A stretch of 64,000 nt of DNA from an uncultured Pelagibacteraceae bacterium (GTDB taxonomy: Bacteria > Pseudomonadota > Alphaproteobacteria > Pelagibacterales > Pelagibacteraceae), in contig CACCGK010000001.1 of the NCBI GenBank assembly GCA_902545555.1, forward strand, positions 1 through 64,000, written 5' to 3'. Every line of letters starts with the position of its first letter. Position 1 is the first letter of the stretch. Shown piece by piece: positions 17,151 to 26,663 of the stretch. The notes under the pieces were generated by a model. That model was not told where the DNA came from and searched no databases. It saw only the letters and a program-made list of their open reading frames with translations. The position numbers and the translations under genes are program-made.

Positions 17151-18488
17151 TTAAATATTAACTAATTTATGTTTAATATAATATTTAACATAAAATAGTA
17201 ACATCAACGATATCAACCATTGAAAGATAGCCCAAATGTAAAAAAAAGTGTTAAAATCTGCATTTAAATACTTTGCAATGTAAAAGGATAAAATTGGTAC
17301 TATAACATTTCTGGCAATATTATTAACCATGGCTTTTTCAGATTTTTTTAAAGCCATAAAAAATCCATTTGATAAGAAAAATATTGGATAAGCAGGTAAA
17401 ATAAATGCAGAAATCTTAAGGTACATCGAGCCATGCATAATTACATCAGGGTTTGAAGAAAAGAATTTAGGAACAATGTCAGCACTTATAAAAATAACTA
17501 CACCTGCGATTAACATTATAAATAGACCGTATTTTATTGAGGTAAAGTAGGATTGCTCCACTCTATCGTAATATTTTGCACCAATATTTTGCGCTATTAT
17601 AGAAATTATTGCTGTATTAATTCCTAATATTGGTAGCAAAACTACTTGCTCAATTCTTGTGGCAGATCCATACCCTGCTACAGCATATTCTCCAAATAAC
17701 CCAACATATGTAAAAACAATTGTTGCGGCAATAGAATACCCTAATATAGCAATTGTAATTGGCATTGATTGAAAAAAAATGTTTTTTAAGAAAAAAAATT
17801 TAGCTTTGAAATGGTCTAAAGTTATTTGTTTAATTCTTTTATTATTTAATATTTTTATCAAAATAACTAACAAAGATACAAATTGAGCAATTAAAGTTGC
17901 TATCCCAATACCAGTTATTCCTAATGGTGGAATAAATAAAAAACCAAATATAAAAATTGGATTTAAAATAATGTTTAAGAAAAAAGAAAATATTAGAACG
18001 TTTCTGTAAGTTTTAGTATCTCCTTCTGCATGTAAGAATGAATTTAATGCTACTACTAAAATAAATAATATCGTACCTAAAAAAATTACATTTATATATT
18101 CGATTCCAAGAATCGTTACTTCTTGAGAGGAATTCATTAATAAGAATATCTTTTCACCAAAAGAAAATCCTAAAATAGATACAACTATCGAGATTATAAT
18201 TGAATAAATTATTACATTTCCAAAATAACTTAAAACATTTTTTTCGTTTTTTTCTCCGATACTACTGCCAATCAATGATGTTCCTGCTACGGTAACTCCA
18301 ATGGATGTCGCAATAATCAAAAAATATATCGGAAAAGACTTGCTCAAAGCAGATAAGGCTTCTGGCGATATTTTTCCTGCATAAAAAGTATCTACGATTG
18401 TATAAAGTGTTTGGAATAAGGTTCCTACACTTGCTGGTACAGCAAGTTTTCTTACTAACAACGAAACTTCATCTTTTAATAAATTCAT
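17151..18488 (-). CDS. MATE-family efflux transporter
   Basis: The 445 residues are dominated by about twelve hydrophobic segments. They carry the MATE pattern: an N-terminal PASVGTLFQTLYTIVDTFYAGKISPEAL block and its counterpart in the second half (YGSATRIEQVVLLPILGINTAIISIIAQNIGA). Such proteins export organic cations or metabolites in exchange for sodium or protons. The substrate cannot be predicted. It is 12 bases upstream of the nuclease gene and 14 bases downstream of trhO. Confidence 0.92.
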   Translation of the reverse strand: MNLLKDEVSLLVRKLAVPASVGTLFQTLYTIVDTFYAGKISPEALSALSKSFPIYFLIIATSIGVTVAGTSLIGSSIGEKNEKNVLSYFGNVIIYSIIISIVVSILGFSFGEKIFLLMNSSQEVTILGIEYINVIFLGTILFILVVALNSFLHAEGDTKTYRNVLIFSFFLNIILNPIFIFGFLFIPPLGITGIGIATLIAQFVSLLVILIKILNNKRIKQITLDHFKAKFFFLKNIFFQSMPITIAILGYSIAATIVFTYVGLFGEYAVAGYGSATRIEQVVLLPILGINTAIISIIAQNIGAKYYDRVEQSYFTSIKYGLFIMLIAGVVIFISADIVPKFFSSNPDVIMHGSMYLKISAFILPAYPIFFLSNGFFMALKKSEKAMVNNIARNVIVPILSFYIAKYLNADFNTFFYIWAIFQWLISLMLLFYVKYYIKHKLVNI

Positions 18489-18502
18489 TAATTTAAGATT
18501 TG

Positions 18503-19408
18503 TTAATACTCTTTTTGGAAGATATGTCTTTTTCCTGCTTCTTTAGCAAGATTAATTTGTTTTTGTCTCATCCTAAATCTTGATTTTTGATGATCTGTCA
18601 GATTGTCGTGACAATTTGGACATGAAACACCCTCTTCATATTTTTTTGATTTTTTATCCTTACAAGATACAGGCTTCCTACAACCGCTACACATTGAATA
18701 AGAACCAACTTTTAGACCATGTTTTAAACTAATTCTGTTATCAAAAACAAAGCATTCACCTTTCCATAAACTTTTTTTTTTATTTGTTTTTTTAAGATAA
18801 TTTAAGATTCCACCATTTAACTGATAAATGTTATTAAACCCTTTATTCTCCAAATATACAGATGCCTTTTCACAACGAATTCCACCAGTACAAAACATAG
18901 CTATAGGTTGATTTTTTTTTAATTTTTTTAGATATTTTGGAAAATCTCTAAAGTTATCAACATCAGGATTGATTGCTCCCTTAAATGTTCCAACATCATA
19001 CTCAAATGGTTTTCTTACATCTATAAGAACTGTATCCTTTTCTTTAATCAGCTTATTCCATTTGATTGGATCTACATGGCTATCCTTTTTCTTTATTCTT
19101 TTGTTTAAAATTAAATTCATAGGAACAACCTCGTTTTTGATTTTCACTTTAGGTTTATGAAATGGTTGGAATAAACTTTTAGACATATTACTGCTGTTAA
19201 ATTCTTTAAATTTAAAAGCTCTTTTTAAATTGTTAATTGTGAATTTAATGTCTGCAGCTTTACCAGAGATAGTTCCATTTAACCCTTCTTTAGAGATAAT
19301 TATCGTACCTCTAATGTTTTTCTTTTTTAAAGTTTCTAATAAAACTTTTTGATTTTTCTTTAGATAAGAAATTTTGGCAAATTTATAAAAACCAACTACT
19401 TCAAACAT
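18503..19408 (-). CDS. trhO: tRNA uridine(34) hydroxylase TrhO (rhodanese-like)
   Basis: TrhO (YceA family) makes 5-hydroxyuridine at the tRNA wobble position. It has an N-terminal acylphosphatase-like part (GTIIISKEGLNGTISG), a rhodanese domain (about 110-215, VLIDVRKPFEYDVGTFKGA) with the active loop CTGGIRCEKAS (C173 to R178), and a cysteine-rich C-terminal module (CSGCRKPVSC, CPNC). The length of 301 residues is normal. The start overlaps the stop of the O-methyltransferase gene by one base. Confidence 0.92.
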   Translation of the reverse strand: MFEVVGFYKFAKISYLKKNQKVLLETLKKKNIRGTIIISKEGLNGTISGKAADIKFTINNLKRAFKFKEFNSSNMSKSLFQPFHKPKVKIKNEVVPMNLILNKRIKKKDSHVDPIKWNKLIKEKDTVLIDVRKPFEYDVGTFKGAINPDVDNFRDFPKYLKKLKKNQPIAMFCTGGIRCEKASVYLENKGFNNIYQLNGGILNYLKKTNKKKSLWKGECFVFDNRISLKHGLKVGSYSMCSGCRKPVSCKDKKSKKYEEGVSCPNCHDNLTDHQKSRFRMRQKQINLAKEAGKRHIFQKEY

Positions 19409-20058
19409 TATAATTTTCTACAAATAGTCATACCATCACCAAGAGGAATTATTAACTTTTCAACCCTTGTATCCTTTGAGATATGACTATTAAACTCTTT
19501 AATATTTTTAGTAAATTTATCATTATTGTTTTCATTCACAACTTCTCCATACCATAAAACATTATCAATGATAATTAGACCATTTTTGTTCAATAATTGT
19601 AAAGATCGTTCATAGTATTCAATATAATTCATTTTATCAGCATCAATAAAAACTAAATCAAATTTTTCATTTTTAATTTCATCTAAACTTTCTAAAGCAG
19701 GTTTAATTAATGTTTTTATTTTATGATCTTGATTAGCTTTTTTAAAAAAATCTATTGCAACTTTATTCGTTTCTTCATTTTTATCTAAAGCAATTATTTT
19801 GCCGTCATCTGATAATGCCAAAGCCATAGATAACGTACTTAATCCTGTAAATGTACCTATCTCTAAAATTTTTTTGATATTTGAAATTTTTATTATTAAA
19901 TGCAGAAATTGACTTTGTGAAATTGAGATTTGCATTCTTTTGATATCACCAAGAGAAGTGTTGTAATCAATTATTTCTTTTTGGACTGGATGTAAATTAA
20001 ATCCATGACTTAAAATATACTCTTGGAGTTCTTTAGTTATATTTAGGTCTGAACCCAT
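19408..20058 (-). CDS. Class I SAM-dependent O-methyltransferase (caffeoyl-CoA/TrmR-like family)
   Basis: The SAM-binding motif is ILEIGTFTGLSTLSMALAL, followed by KIIALDKNEE and the metal-binding FDLVFIDADKMNYIEYYE and LIIIDNVLWYGEVV, which define the cation-dependent methyltransferase-3 family. It has 216 residues. Bacterial members methylate small catechols or, for the TrmR branch, tRNA uridine 34. Its place next to trhO would fit the latter, because TrmR methylates the 5-hydroxyuridine that TrhO makes. That specific role is inference from context. Confidence 0.82.
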   Translation of the reverse strand: MGSDLNITKELQEYILSHGFNLHPVQKEIIDYNTSLGDIKRMQISISQSQFLHLIIKISNIKKILEIGTFTGLSTLSMALALSDDGKIIALDKNEETNKVAIDFFKKANQDHKIKTLIKPALESLDEIKNEKFDLVFIDADKMNYIEYYERSLQLLNKNGLIIIDNVLWYGEVVNENNNDKFTKNIKEFNSHISKDTRVEKLIIPLGDGMTICRKL

Positions 20059-20063
20059 AAATT

Positions 20064-21527
20064 CTAAAGTTTTTTCTTTAAAATCTCATTAACTAATTGA
20101 GGATTTGCTTTTCCACCAGAAACTTTCATTACTTGACCTACAAAGAAACCAAATAATTTAACTTTACCTGATTTATATTCGGTAGCTTTGTCTCTGTTAT
20201 CATCAATAACCTTATCTATCAGTGCCTCAAGTGCTTTTGGATCACTCTCTTGTTTTAAACCTTTTTCTTCAACAATTTTCTTAGGATCTTTGTCGCCTTC
20301 CATCATTTGTTCAAAAACTGTTTTTGCAATTTTTCCAGAAATTGTTCCGTCTTTAATTAAATTAATTAATTTTGATAAGTTGCCTGCGCTAATAGGGCTT
20401 TCAGTTATTTCTAAATTTTTTTCATTTAACGCTGCAAATAATTCACCGATTATCCAATTTGTTGCAAGTTTTACATCAGACTTCTTAATTACATTTTCAA
20501 AGTAATTTGATGTTTCAATATCAGAAACTAAAATGTTTGCTTCATAAGGAGATAACTTGAATTTTTCTATAAATCTTTTTTTCTTTTCATCTGGTAGCTC
20601 TGGGATTTCTGATTTTAAGTTTTCAATAAAATCATCTGAAACTTCTAATGGCAATAAGTCTGGATCTGGAAAATATCTATAATCATGAGCATCTTCTTTT
20701 GATCTCATTGATCTAGTTTCATTCTTTTTAGTATCAAAAAGTCTTGTTTCTTGATCAATCGTTTGACCATCCTCAATTAAATCAACTTGTCTATTAGCTT
20801 CGTATTCAATTGCCATCTGCATAAATTTTATTGAGTTAACATTTTTGATCTCACATCGAGTTCCAAAATCTTTTGAACCTTTTTTTCTAACAGATACATT
20901 TACATCGGCTCTTAAAGATCCTTCCTGCATGTTTCCATCACAGGTGCCTAAATATCTCATTATAGATCTTAATTTTTTAATATATGCATTTACTTCATCT
21001 GGGGACCTTAGGTCAGGTTTACTTACAATTTCCATTAAAGCCACACCTGATCTATTTAAATCTACAAACGTATTTTTAGGGTCTAAATCATGAATGCTTT
21101 TACCGGCATCTTGCTCCAAGTGTAATCTTTCTATACCTACCTCTTTTTGACCATCTGGCATATCAAGTATTACTTTACCCTCACCTACAATTGGATCTTT
21201 GAATTGTGAGATTTGATATCCCTGAGGTAAGTCTGCATAAAAATAATTTTTTCTATCAAAGACAGATCTCTTATTGATCTTAGCTTTTAAACCAATTCCT
21301 GTTTTGATAGCTTGTTTAACGCAATACTCGTTTATTACCGGCAACATTCCTGGAAATGCTGCATCAACTAAACTTACTTGGGTATTTGGTTCAGCTCCGA
21401 ATTTGGTCGCTGATGTCGAGAATAATTTTGACTCCGATGTAACTTGTGCATGAACTTCTAAACCAATGACAACTTCATATTGATTATCATGTCTATTAAT
21501 TAGATATTCAGATTTGTTCTTAATCAC
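20064..21527 (-). CDS. gatB: Aspartyl/glutamyl-tRNA amidotransferase subunit B
   Basis: GatB phosphorylates the misacylated Glu-tRNA(Gln) or Asp-tRNA(Asn) before transamidation. The signature [12 protein letters not shown] opens the catalytic domain. [31 protein letters not shown] and CEIKNVNS follow, and a C-terminal YqeY-like tail domain ends the 487 residues. It overlaps gatA by four bases. Confidence 0.97.
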   Translation of the reverse strand: MIKNKSEYLINRHDNQYEVVIGLEVHAQVTSESKLFSTSATKFGAEPNTQVSLVDAAFPGMLPVINEYCVKQAIKTGIGLKAKINKRSVFDRKNYFYADLPQGYQISQFKDPIVGEGKVILDMPDGQKEVGIERLHLEQDAGKSIHDLDPKNTFVDLNRSGVALMEIVSKPDLRSPDEVNAYIKKLRSIMRYLGTCDGNMQEGSLRADVNVSVRKKGSKDFGTRCEIKNVNSIKFMQMAIEYEANRQVDLIEDGQTIDQETRLFDTKKNETRSMRSKEDAHDYRYFPDPDLLPLEVSDDFIENLKSEIPELPDEKKKRFIEKFKLSPYEANILVSDIETSNYFENVIKKSDVKLATNWIIGELFAALNEKNLEITESPISAGNLSKLINLIKDGTISGKIAKTVFEQMMEGDKDPKKIVEEKGLKQESDPKALEALIDKVIDDNRDKATEYKSGKVKLFGFFVGQVMKVSGGKANPQLVNEILKKKL

Positions 21528-22981
21528 TTAATCCACCAATCAGTAATATTGTTTTTAAAATTAATTTTTTCTTCCATAGCATATGCAATATTTAAAATAT
21601 TTTGTTCATCAAAGGCTTTACCAATTATCTGTAATCCTAATGGATATCCTTTAGCATCATGGCCTGCAGGTATAGAAATTCCAGGTAAACCTGCTAAATT
21701 TACAGGAACAGTAAAAATATCATTTAAATACATTGAAACCGGATCATTTGTTTTTTCACCAATTTTAAAAGCTGAACTTGGAGTGGATGGGGTTAGAATT
21801 GCATCAACTTTTTTATAAGCATCATCAAAATCATTTTTAATAAGTTTTCTTACCTTTTGTGCTTTAAGATAATAAGCATCATAATATCCTGAAGATAAAA
21901 CATAAGTTCCAATCATTATTCTTCTTTGAACCTCAGCACCAAATCCTTCAGATCTAGTTTTTTCATACATATCAATAAGATTTTCTCCTTCAGCTCTAAA
22001 TCCGTACTTTACACCGTCGTATCTAGCCAAATTAGATGAGGCCTCTGCTGGTGCTACGATGTAATAAGTTGGTAGTGCATAATTAGTATGAGGTAGAGAT
22101 ATATCGATAATCTCAGCACCACAATCTTTTGCATATTCAATACCTTTTTTCCATAGTTCTTCTATTTCTTTAGGCATGCCATCTACTCTATATTCTTTGG
22201 GTATTCCTATTTTTTTACCTTTGATATCTTTTGTTAATTCTTTGCTGTACTCATTTCTTTTAAAATCTATTGAAGTAGAATCTTTTTCATCATAAGTGCT
22301 AATAACTTGCTGTAACAATGCACAATCTTTAACATTTTGTGCCATTGGACCAGCTTGATCTAGGGATGATGCAAATGCTACAATTCCATATCTAGAGCAA
22401 CTACCATAAGTGGGTTTTAATCCGACAGTTCCAGTAAATGAAGCAGGCTGTCTTATAGATCCACCTGTATCTGTTCCAATAGTTATTGGTGTTAATTGAG
22501 CTGCTACAGCAGAAGACGATCCACCAGAGGATCCTCCTGGAACTAAATTTTTATCAATTGGGTTTTGTACATTACCAAAAAAACTAGTTTCATTAGATGA
22601 ACCCATTGCAAATTCATCACAATTTAATTTACCCATTAGGATAGCTCCTTCATTCCAAATGTTTTGTGTAACAGTTGACTCGTAAGTTGGAACAAAGTTA
22701 TTTAAAATCTTACTGCCTGCAGTAGTTTTTAAATCTCTTGTACAAAATAAATCTTTTACAGCCATTGGTATGCCAGGTAATTTCAAATCAAGATTAGGTT
22801 TTTCATCAAATTTTTTTGCTTTATTTAAAGCATTTGCATAATCTTCAGTTATATATGCATTTAATTCTTTTGATTTTTCTGATCTTTCAACAAATGCTTT
22901 AGTAACTTCACTTGAGGAAAGTTTTTTACTTTTTATATTTTCTACTAACTCAGATAATGATTGTTTAGTTATATCTGACAT
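21524..22981 (-). CDS. gatA: Aspartyl/glutamyl-tRNA amidotransferase subunit A
   Basis: GatA is the amidase that releases ammonia from glutamine for the GatCAB complex. The amidase-signature triad is visible as Lys in AVKDLFCT and the two serines in the [15 protein letters not shown] and [14 protein letters not shown] blocks. Length is 485 residues, the family norm. It shares one base with gatC and four with gatB, so the order of translation is gatC-gatA-gatB. Confidence 0.97.
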   Translation of the reverse strand: MSDITKQSLSELVENIKSKKLSSSEVTKAFVERSEKSKELNAYITEDYANALNKAKKFDEKPNLDLKLPGIPMAVKDLFCTRDLKTTAGSKILNNFVPTYESTVTQNIWNEGAILMGKLNCDEFAMGSSNETSFFGNVQNPIDKNLVPGGSSGGSSSAVAAQLTPITIGTDTGGSIRQPASFTGTVGLKPTYGSCSRYGIVAFASSLDQAGPMAQNVKDCALLQQVISTYDEKDSTSIDFKRNEYSKELTKDIKGKKIGIPKEYRVDGMPKEIEELWKKGIEYAKDCGAEIIDISLPHTNYALPTYYIVAPAEASSNLARYDGVKYGFRAEGENLIDMYEKTRSEGFGAEVQRRIMIGTYVLSSGYYDAYYLKAQKVRKLIKNDFDDAYKKVDAILTPSTPSSAFKIGEKTNDPVSMYLNDIFTVPVNLAGLPGISIPAGHDAKGYPLGLQIIGKAFDEQNILNIAYAMEEKINFKNNITDWWIK

Positions 22982-23268
22982 TATTCAATTACCTTTGGTA
23001 CTACAAAATAATCTTCGTTTTCCTTAGGAGAATTTTTTATTACTTGATCTCTTAAGTTTTTGCTTTTTACTTCATCTGACCTTAGTTTTAGAGTTGTTTC
23101 AGCAACAGAAGTTAATGGATCAACATTGTCAGTTTTTAATTCGTTAAGTTTTTCAATAAAATCGAAAATTGAATTTAAATCTCCTGCAAGTTTCTCTGCT
23201 TTTTTCTCATCTACAGAAATTCTTGATAGTTTAGATATGTGCTTTATTGTTTTAAGATCGATGCTCAT
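22981..23268 (-). CDS. gatC: Aspartyl/glutamyl-tRNA amidotransferase subunit C
   Basis: GatC is the small belt that holds GatA and GatB together. I start at the ATG at 23268 (protein [19 protein letters not shown]), giving 95 residues. The upstream ATG at 23298 would add ten unconserved residues and reduce the gap to divergent ruvX to 20 bases. The conserved DPLTSVAE block is present. Confidence 0.93.
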   Translation of the reverse strand: MSIDLKTIKHISKLSRISVDEKKAEKLAGDLNSIFDFIEKLNELKTDNVDPLTSVAETTLKLRSDEVKSKNLRDQVIKNSPKENEDYFVVPKVIE

Positions 23269-23318
23269 ATGGTATTTAAATATTTCGCAAACTATCACTT
23301 AAGTTTAAAATATACAAT

Positions 23319-23774
23319 ATGATCACTATTGAAGAATTCAAAAAAAAACAGTCTGAAACCTCTAGATTGATTGGTCTAGATCTTGGTTCAAAAAGAATCG
23401 GTGTATCAATTTGTGATGAAAAACAGTCAATAGCCACACCTTTTAAAACGATCAATAAAACCAATAATGATGATCTAATCAACGAATTAAAAAAAATAAT
23501 AGAGGAAAACAATATTAAAGGAATTATCATTGGGTATCCAATTAACATGGATGGTTCATTAGGTCCTTCTGCACAATCAGTAAGTGATGTATCTAAAAAT
23601 ATAGACCAAAATGTTGATGTAGAAGTTTGCTTATGGGATGAAAGACTCTCAACTGTTGGGGCATTTAATCTATCTAGTCAGCTTGATGTTAATGTTTCTA
23701 AGCGTGAAAAAAATATAGATCAAAATGCAGCTGCATTTATTCTTCAAGGAGCTATAGATTATTTAAATAATTAA
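23319..23774 (+). CDS. ruvX: Putative pre-16S rRNA nuclease / Holliday junction resolvase-like YqgF
   Basis: The RNase H-like fold is shown by LIGLDLGSKRIGVSICDE, IKGIIIGYPINMDGSLG, VCLWDERLST and the late acidic DQNAAAFILQGAIDYL. Members process the 5' end of 16S rRNA. The 151 residues are complete. It is divergent from gatC and lies 42 bases before pyrB. Confidence 0.93.
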   Translation: MITIEEFKKKQSETSRLIGLDLGSKRIGVSICDEKQSIATPFKTINKTNNDDLINELKKIIEENNIKGIIIGYPINMDGSLGPSAQSVSDVSKNIDQNVDVEVCLWDERLSTVGAFNLSSQLDVNVSKREKNIDQNAAAFILQGAIDYLNN

Positions 23775-23816
23775 TCCTTGCCATTTAGGGGCTTTATAGA
23801 TATAGAGTTAATTTTA

Positions 23817-24758
23817 ATGGCAATTAAAACCAATAAAGCTATTAAAATCTCACAAAAACATCTGTTAGGTATCCAAGATTTATCAGTTAATGATATTAAT
23901 TATATCCTGGATGAGTCAGAAGCTTTCATAAAATTAAACCAGAGTAAAAATAAAAAAATTGACGTGTTAAGAGGTAAAACACAAATAAATTTATTCTTTG
24001 AGCCATCAACTAGAACTCAAAGCTCATTTGAACTTGCTGGAAAAAGACTTGGTGCGGATGTTATGTCAATGAATATGGGTAACTCTGCAATTAAGAAAGG
24101 TGAAACTTTGATTGATACGGCAATGACCTTAAATGCAATGCATCCTGATATAATTGTGATCAGACATCAAGACTCTGGTGCATGTAATCTATTATCTCAA
24201 AAAGTTAATTGTGTCGTATTAAATGCTGGTGATGGTAGACGCGAACACCCCACCCAGGCATTATTAGATGCATTAACAATTAGAAATCGAAAAAAAAAAA
24301 TTCAAGGATTAAAAATAGCAATATGTGGAGATATACTTCATTCAAGAGTAGCTAGATCAAATATTTATCTTCTTACAATGTTAGGAGCTGAGGTTAATAT
24401 AGTTGCTCCATCTAACCTGATGCCAAAAGAAATTGAAAAATTTGGAGTAAATACTTTTACTGATATGAAAAAAGGCGTCAAAGATTGTGATATTGTGATG
24501 ATGCTTAGATTACAAAATGAAAGGATGACCAGTTCATATCTTTCATCGAACAGAGAGTACTACGAATATTATGGATTAACACCAGATAAACTTGATCATG
24601 CAAAATCAGATGCTTTAATTATGCATCCTGGTCCAATGAATAGAGGAATTGAAATTGATACAAGATTAGCTGATGACATAAACAAGAGTGTAATTAAAGA
24701 ACAAGTCGAATTAGGTGTAGCTGTAAGAATGGCATGTTTAAAAATATTTTGTGAATAA
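23817..24758 (+). CDS. pyrB: Aspartate carbamoyltransferase catalytic subunit
   Basis: PyrB makes carbamoyl aspartate in pyrimidine synthesis. The carbamoyl-phosphate site [20 protein letters not shown], the [12 protein letters not shown] block and MHPGPMNRG are all present. I chose the ATG at 23817 ([12 protein letters not shown], 313 residues). A TTG at 23778 would add 13 residues that do not look like the family. pyrC-like follows without a gap, and no pyrI is present. Confidence 0.95.
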   Translation: MAIKTNKAIKISQKHLLGIQDLSVNDINYILDESEAFIKLNQSKNKKIDVLRGKTQINLFFEPSTRTQSSFELAGKRLGADVMSMNMGNSAIKKGETLIDTAMTLNAMHPDIIVIRHQDSGACNLLSQKVNCVVLNAGDGRREHPTQALLDALTIRNRKKKIQGLKIAICGDILHSRVARSNIYLLTMLGAEVNIVAPSNLMPKEIEKFGVNTFTDMKKGVKDCDIVMMLRLQNERMTSSYLSSNREYYEYYGLTPDKLDHAKSDALIMHPGPMNRGIEIDTRLADDINKSVIKEQVELGVAVRMACLKIFCE

Positions 24759-26045
24759 ATGAAAAAAAAATACTTTATAAATGCAAATATTATAGATCCT
24801 CATAATTCCATAAACGAAAATGGTGGATTAATAATTGGAGAAGACGGAAAGATAGAAGCAATAGGAAAAAAGGTAAATAAAAACAATTTACCAACTAGAG
24901 AAAAACCTACTGACTTAAAGGGTAAATATATATTTCCTGGTATAGTGGATATGAGAGTTTTTGTAGGCGAGCCAGGATATGAATATAAAGAAAATTTCAG
25001 GACTTTAAGTAATGCAGCATTGTCTGGAGGAGTAACTTCTGTCGTAACCATGCCTAATACAGATCCAATTATAGATAATGTATCAATTGTAGATTTTTTA
25101 AAAAGAAGAGGACGTGATAAGTCTAAAATAAACATCTTTCCTTGCGCTTCATTAACTCAAAATACTGATGGCACTAATATGACTGAATTTGGGTTACTAG
25201 CTAAAAAGGGAATTATTGCATTTACTGATGGAGTTAAAACAATTCAAAATACTAGACTTATGTCTAGAATTATGAATTCGGCTAAAGATTTGGGATGTCT
25301 TATAATGCAACATGCTGAAGATTACGATTTAGCTAAAAATGGAATGATTAATTCTGGTATTATTGCAACAAAACTAGGCTTATCAAGTATACCAGATATT
25401 GCTGAAAGAATTATAATTGAAAGAGATCTTACTCTCTTAGAAAAAACTAAATGTCGATATCATATATCTCAACTATCAGCTGGAAAATCTGTAGATATAA
25501 TTAAGGAACGTAAACAAAATGTTAAATTTACCTGCGGTGTATCAATAAATAATCTCTCATTAAATGAAAATGATATTGGAGATTTTAGAACATTTTTAAA
25601 ATTGTCACCTCCACTAAGAAGAGAAGAAGATCGAGAAGCTTTGGTTCAAGGATTAAAAGATAAAACTATTGATGTAATTGTTTCTGACCATAAACCTGAA
25701 GATGAAGAATCTAAAAGATTAACTTTTGCGCAAGCTGCAACAGGTGCATCTGGTATTGAAACATTGTTATCTTTAAGTTTAGAATTATTTCATAATGGAT
25801 CTGTAAAACTTGAAACAATAATTCAGGCTTTAACCTCTAACCCAGCAAAAATACTAAATATAAATAAAGGGAACCTGTCTATTGGTAATGATGCGGATTT
25901 TTGTATAGTAGATATCAATAAACCATGGATTGTAAAAAAAGAAAATTTAATCTCTAAATCTAAAAATACTTCAATTGAGGATAAGAAACTTCAAGGAAAA
26001 GTAACCAATACATTTGTAAAAGGTAAAGAATTATTTAAAATATAA
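24759..26045 (+). CDS. pyrC: Dihydroorotase-like protein (PyrC'/PyrX type, HxH motif missing)
   Basis: This amidohydrolase-fold protein of 428 residues lies directly after pyrB and is probably its structural partner. At the position where active dihydroorotases have the metal-binding HxH (usually in a HVHLREPG block), it reads VDMRVFVGEPGYEYKE, so both histidines are lost. MQHAEDYD and VSDHKPEDEESK are kept. Non-catalytic PyrC' proteins in pyrBC' complexes are known from Pseudomonas and many alphaproteobacteria. The active dihydroorotase should therefore be encoded elsewhere. Assignment to the dihydroorotase family is secure; loss of activity is inferred. Confidence 0.9.
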   Translation: MKKKYFINANIIDPHNSINENGGLIIGEDGKIEAIGKKVNKNNLPTREKPTDLKGKYIFPGIVDMRVFVGEPGYEYKENFRTLSNAALSGGVTSVVTMPNTDPIIDNVSIVDFLKRRGRDKSKINIFPCASLTQNTDGTNMTEFGLLAKKGIIAFTDGVKTIQNTRLMSRIMNSAKDLGCLIMQHAEDYDLAKNGMINSGIIATKLGLSSIPDIAERIIIERDLTLLEKTKCRYHISQLSAGKSVDIIKERKQNVKFTCGVSINNLSLNENDIGDFRTFLKLSPPLRREEDREALVQGLKDKTIDVIVSDHKPEDEESKRLTFAQAATGASGIETLLSLSLELFHNGSVKLETIIQALTSNPAKILNINKGNLSIGNDADFCIVDINKPWIVKKENLISKSKNTSIEDKKLQGKVTNTFVKGKELFKI

Positions 26046-26047
26046 AA

Positions 26048-26626
26048 ATGGAACTTTTTATAATAGGTATAATCTCATACCTAATGGGATCAATTCCTTT
26101 TGGATTAATTTTAACTAAAATATTTTTAAAAAAAGATATTAGAGAGATAGGCTCAGGCAATATTGGTGCAACAAATGCTTTAAGAACTGGCAATAAACTA
26201 ATTGGTTATTCCACACTTATACTTGATGTATTAAAAGCAGTAATACCTGTTTTATACGTAAAAATTAATTTTCCTGATGCAGTATATATATCAGCTTTAT
26301 TTGCTTTTATAGGCCATGTGTTTCCTGTTTGGTTAAAATTTAAAGGTGGCAAAGGTGTAGCTACATATGTTGGGATACTTTTTTCTTTAAATATTATTTT
26401 TGGTTTAGTATTTGGTATTTGCTGGTTAATAACTTTTTTTATTTCTAAATATTCATCTTTAGCTTCTTTGATAGGATCGCTTTCTATACCTGTTTATATT
26501 TTAATTTTGGAGGATTTAGAAAATGTATTTTTTTACGTAATAATGTTTATTTTAATATTTTTTACCCACAGAGAAAATATTAAACGCTTGAAAAATAAAG
26601 AAGAAACTAAGACAAAAATTTATTAA
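26048..26626 (+). CDS. plsY: Glycerol-3-phosphate acyltransferase PlsY
   Basis: PlsY transfers an acyl group from acyl-phosphate to glycerol 3-phosphate, the first step of phospholipid synthesis. The membrane protein has five hydrophobic segments and the motifs GSIPFGLILTK, IREIGSGNIGATNALRTG and KGGKGVATYVG. Length is 192 residues. It follows the pyrC-like gene after two bases. Confidence 0.95.
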   Translation: MELFIIGIISYLMGSIPFGLILTKIFLKKDIREIGSGNIGATNALRTGNKLIGYSTLILDVLKAVIPVLYVKINFPDAVYISALFAFIGHVFPVWLKFKGGKGVATYVGILFSLNIIFGLVFGICWLITFFISKYSSLASLIGSLSIPVYILILEDLENVFFYVIMFILIFFTHRENIKRLKNKEETKTKIY

Positions 26627-26663
26627 TTTGACTATCAAACTCTTTTGAGTAGTTTGTTATTTT

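Noticed and set aside
23269-23298. Upstream ATG for gatC
   Set aside because: The extra ten residues are not conserved and the next ATG gives the usual 95-residue protein.
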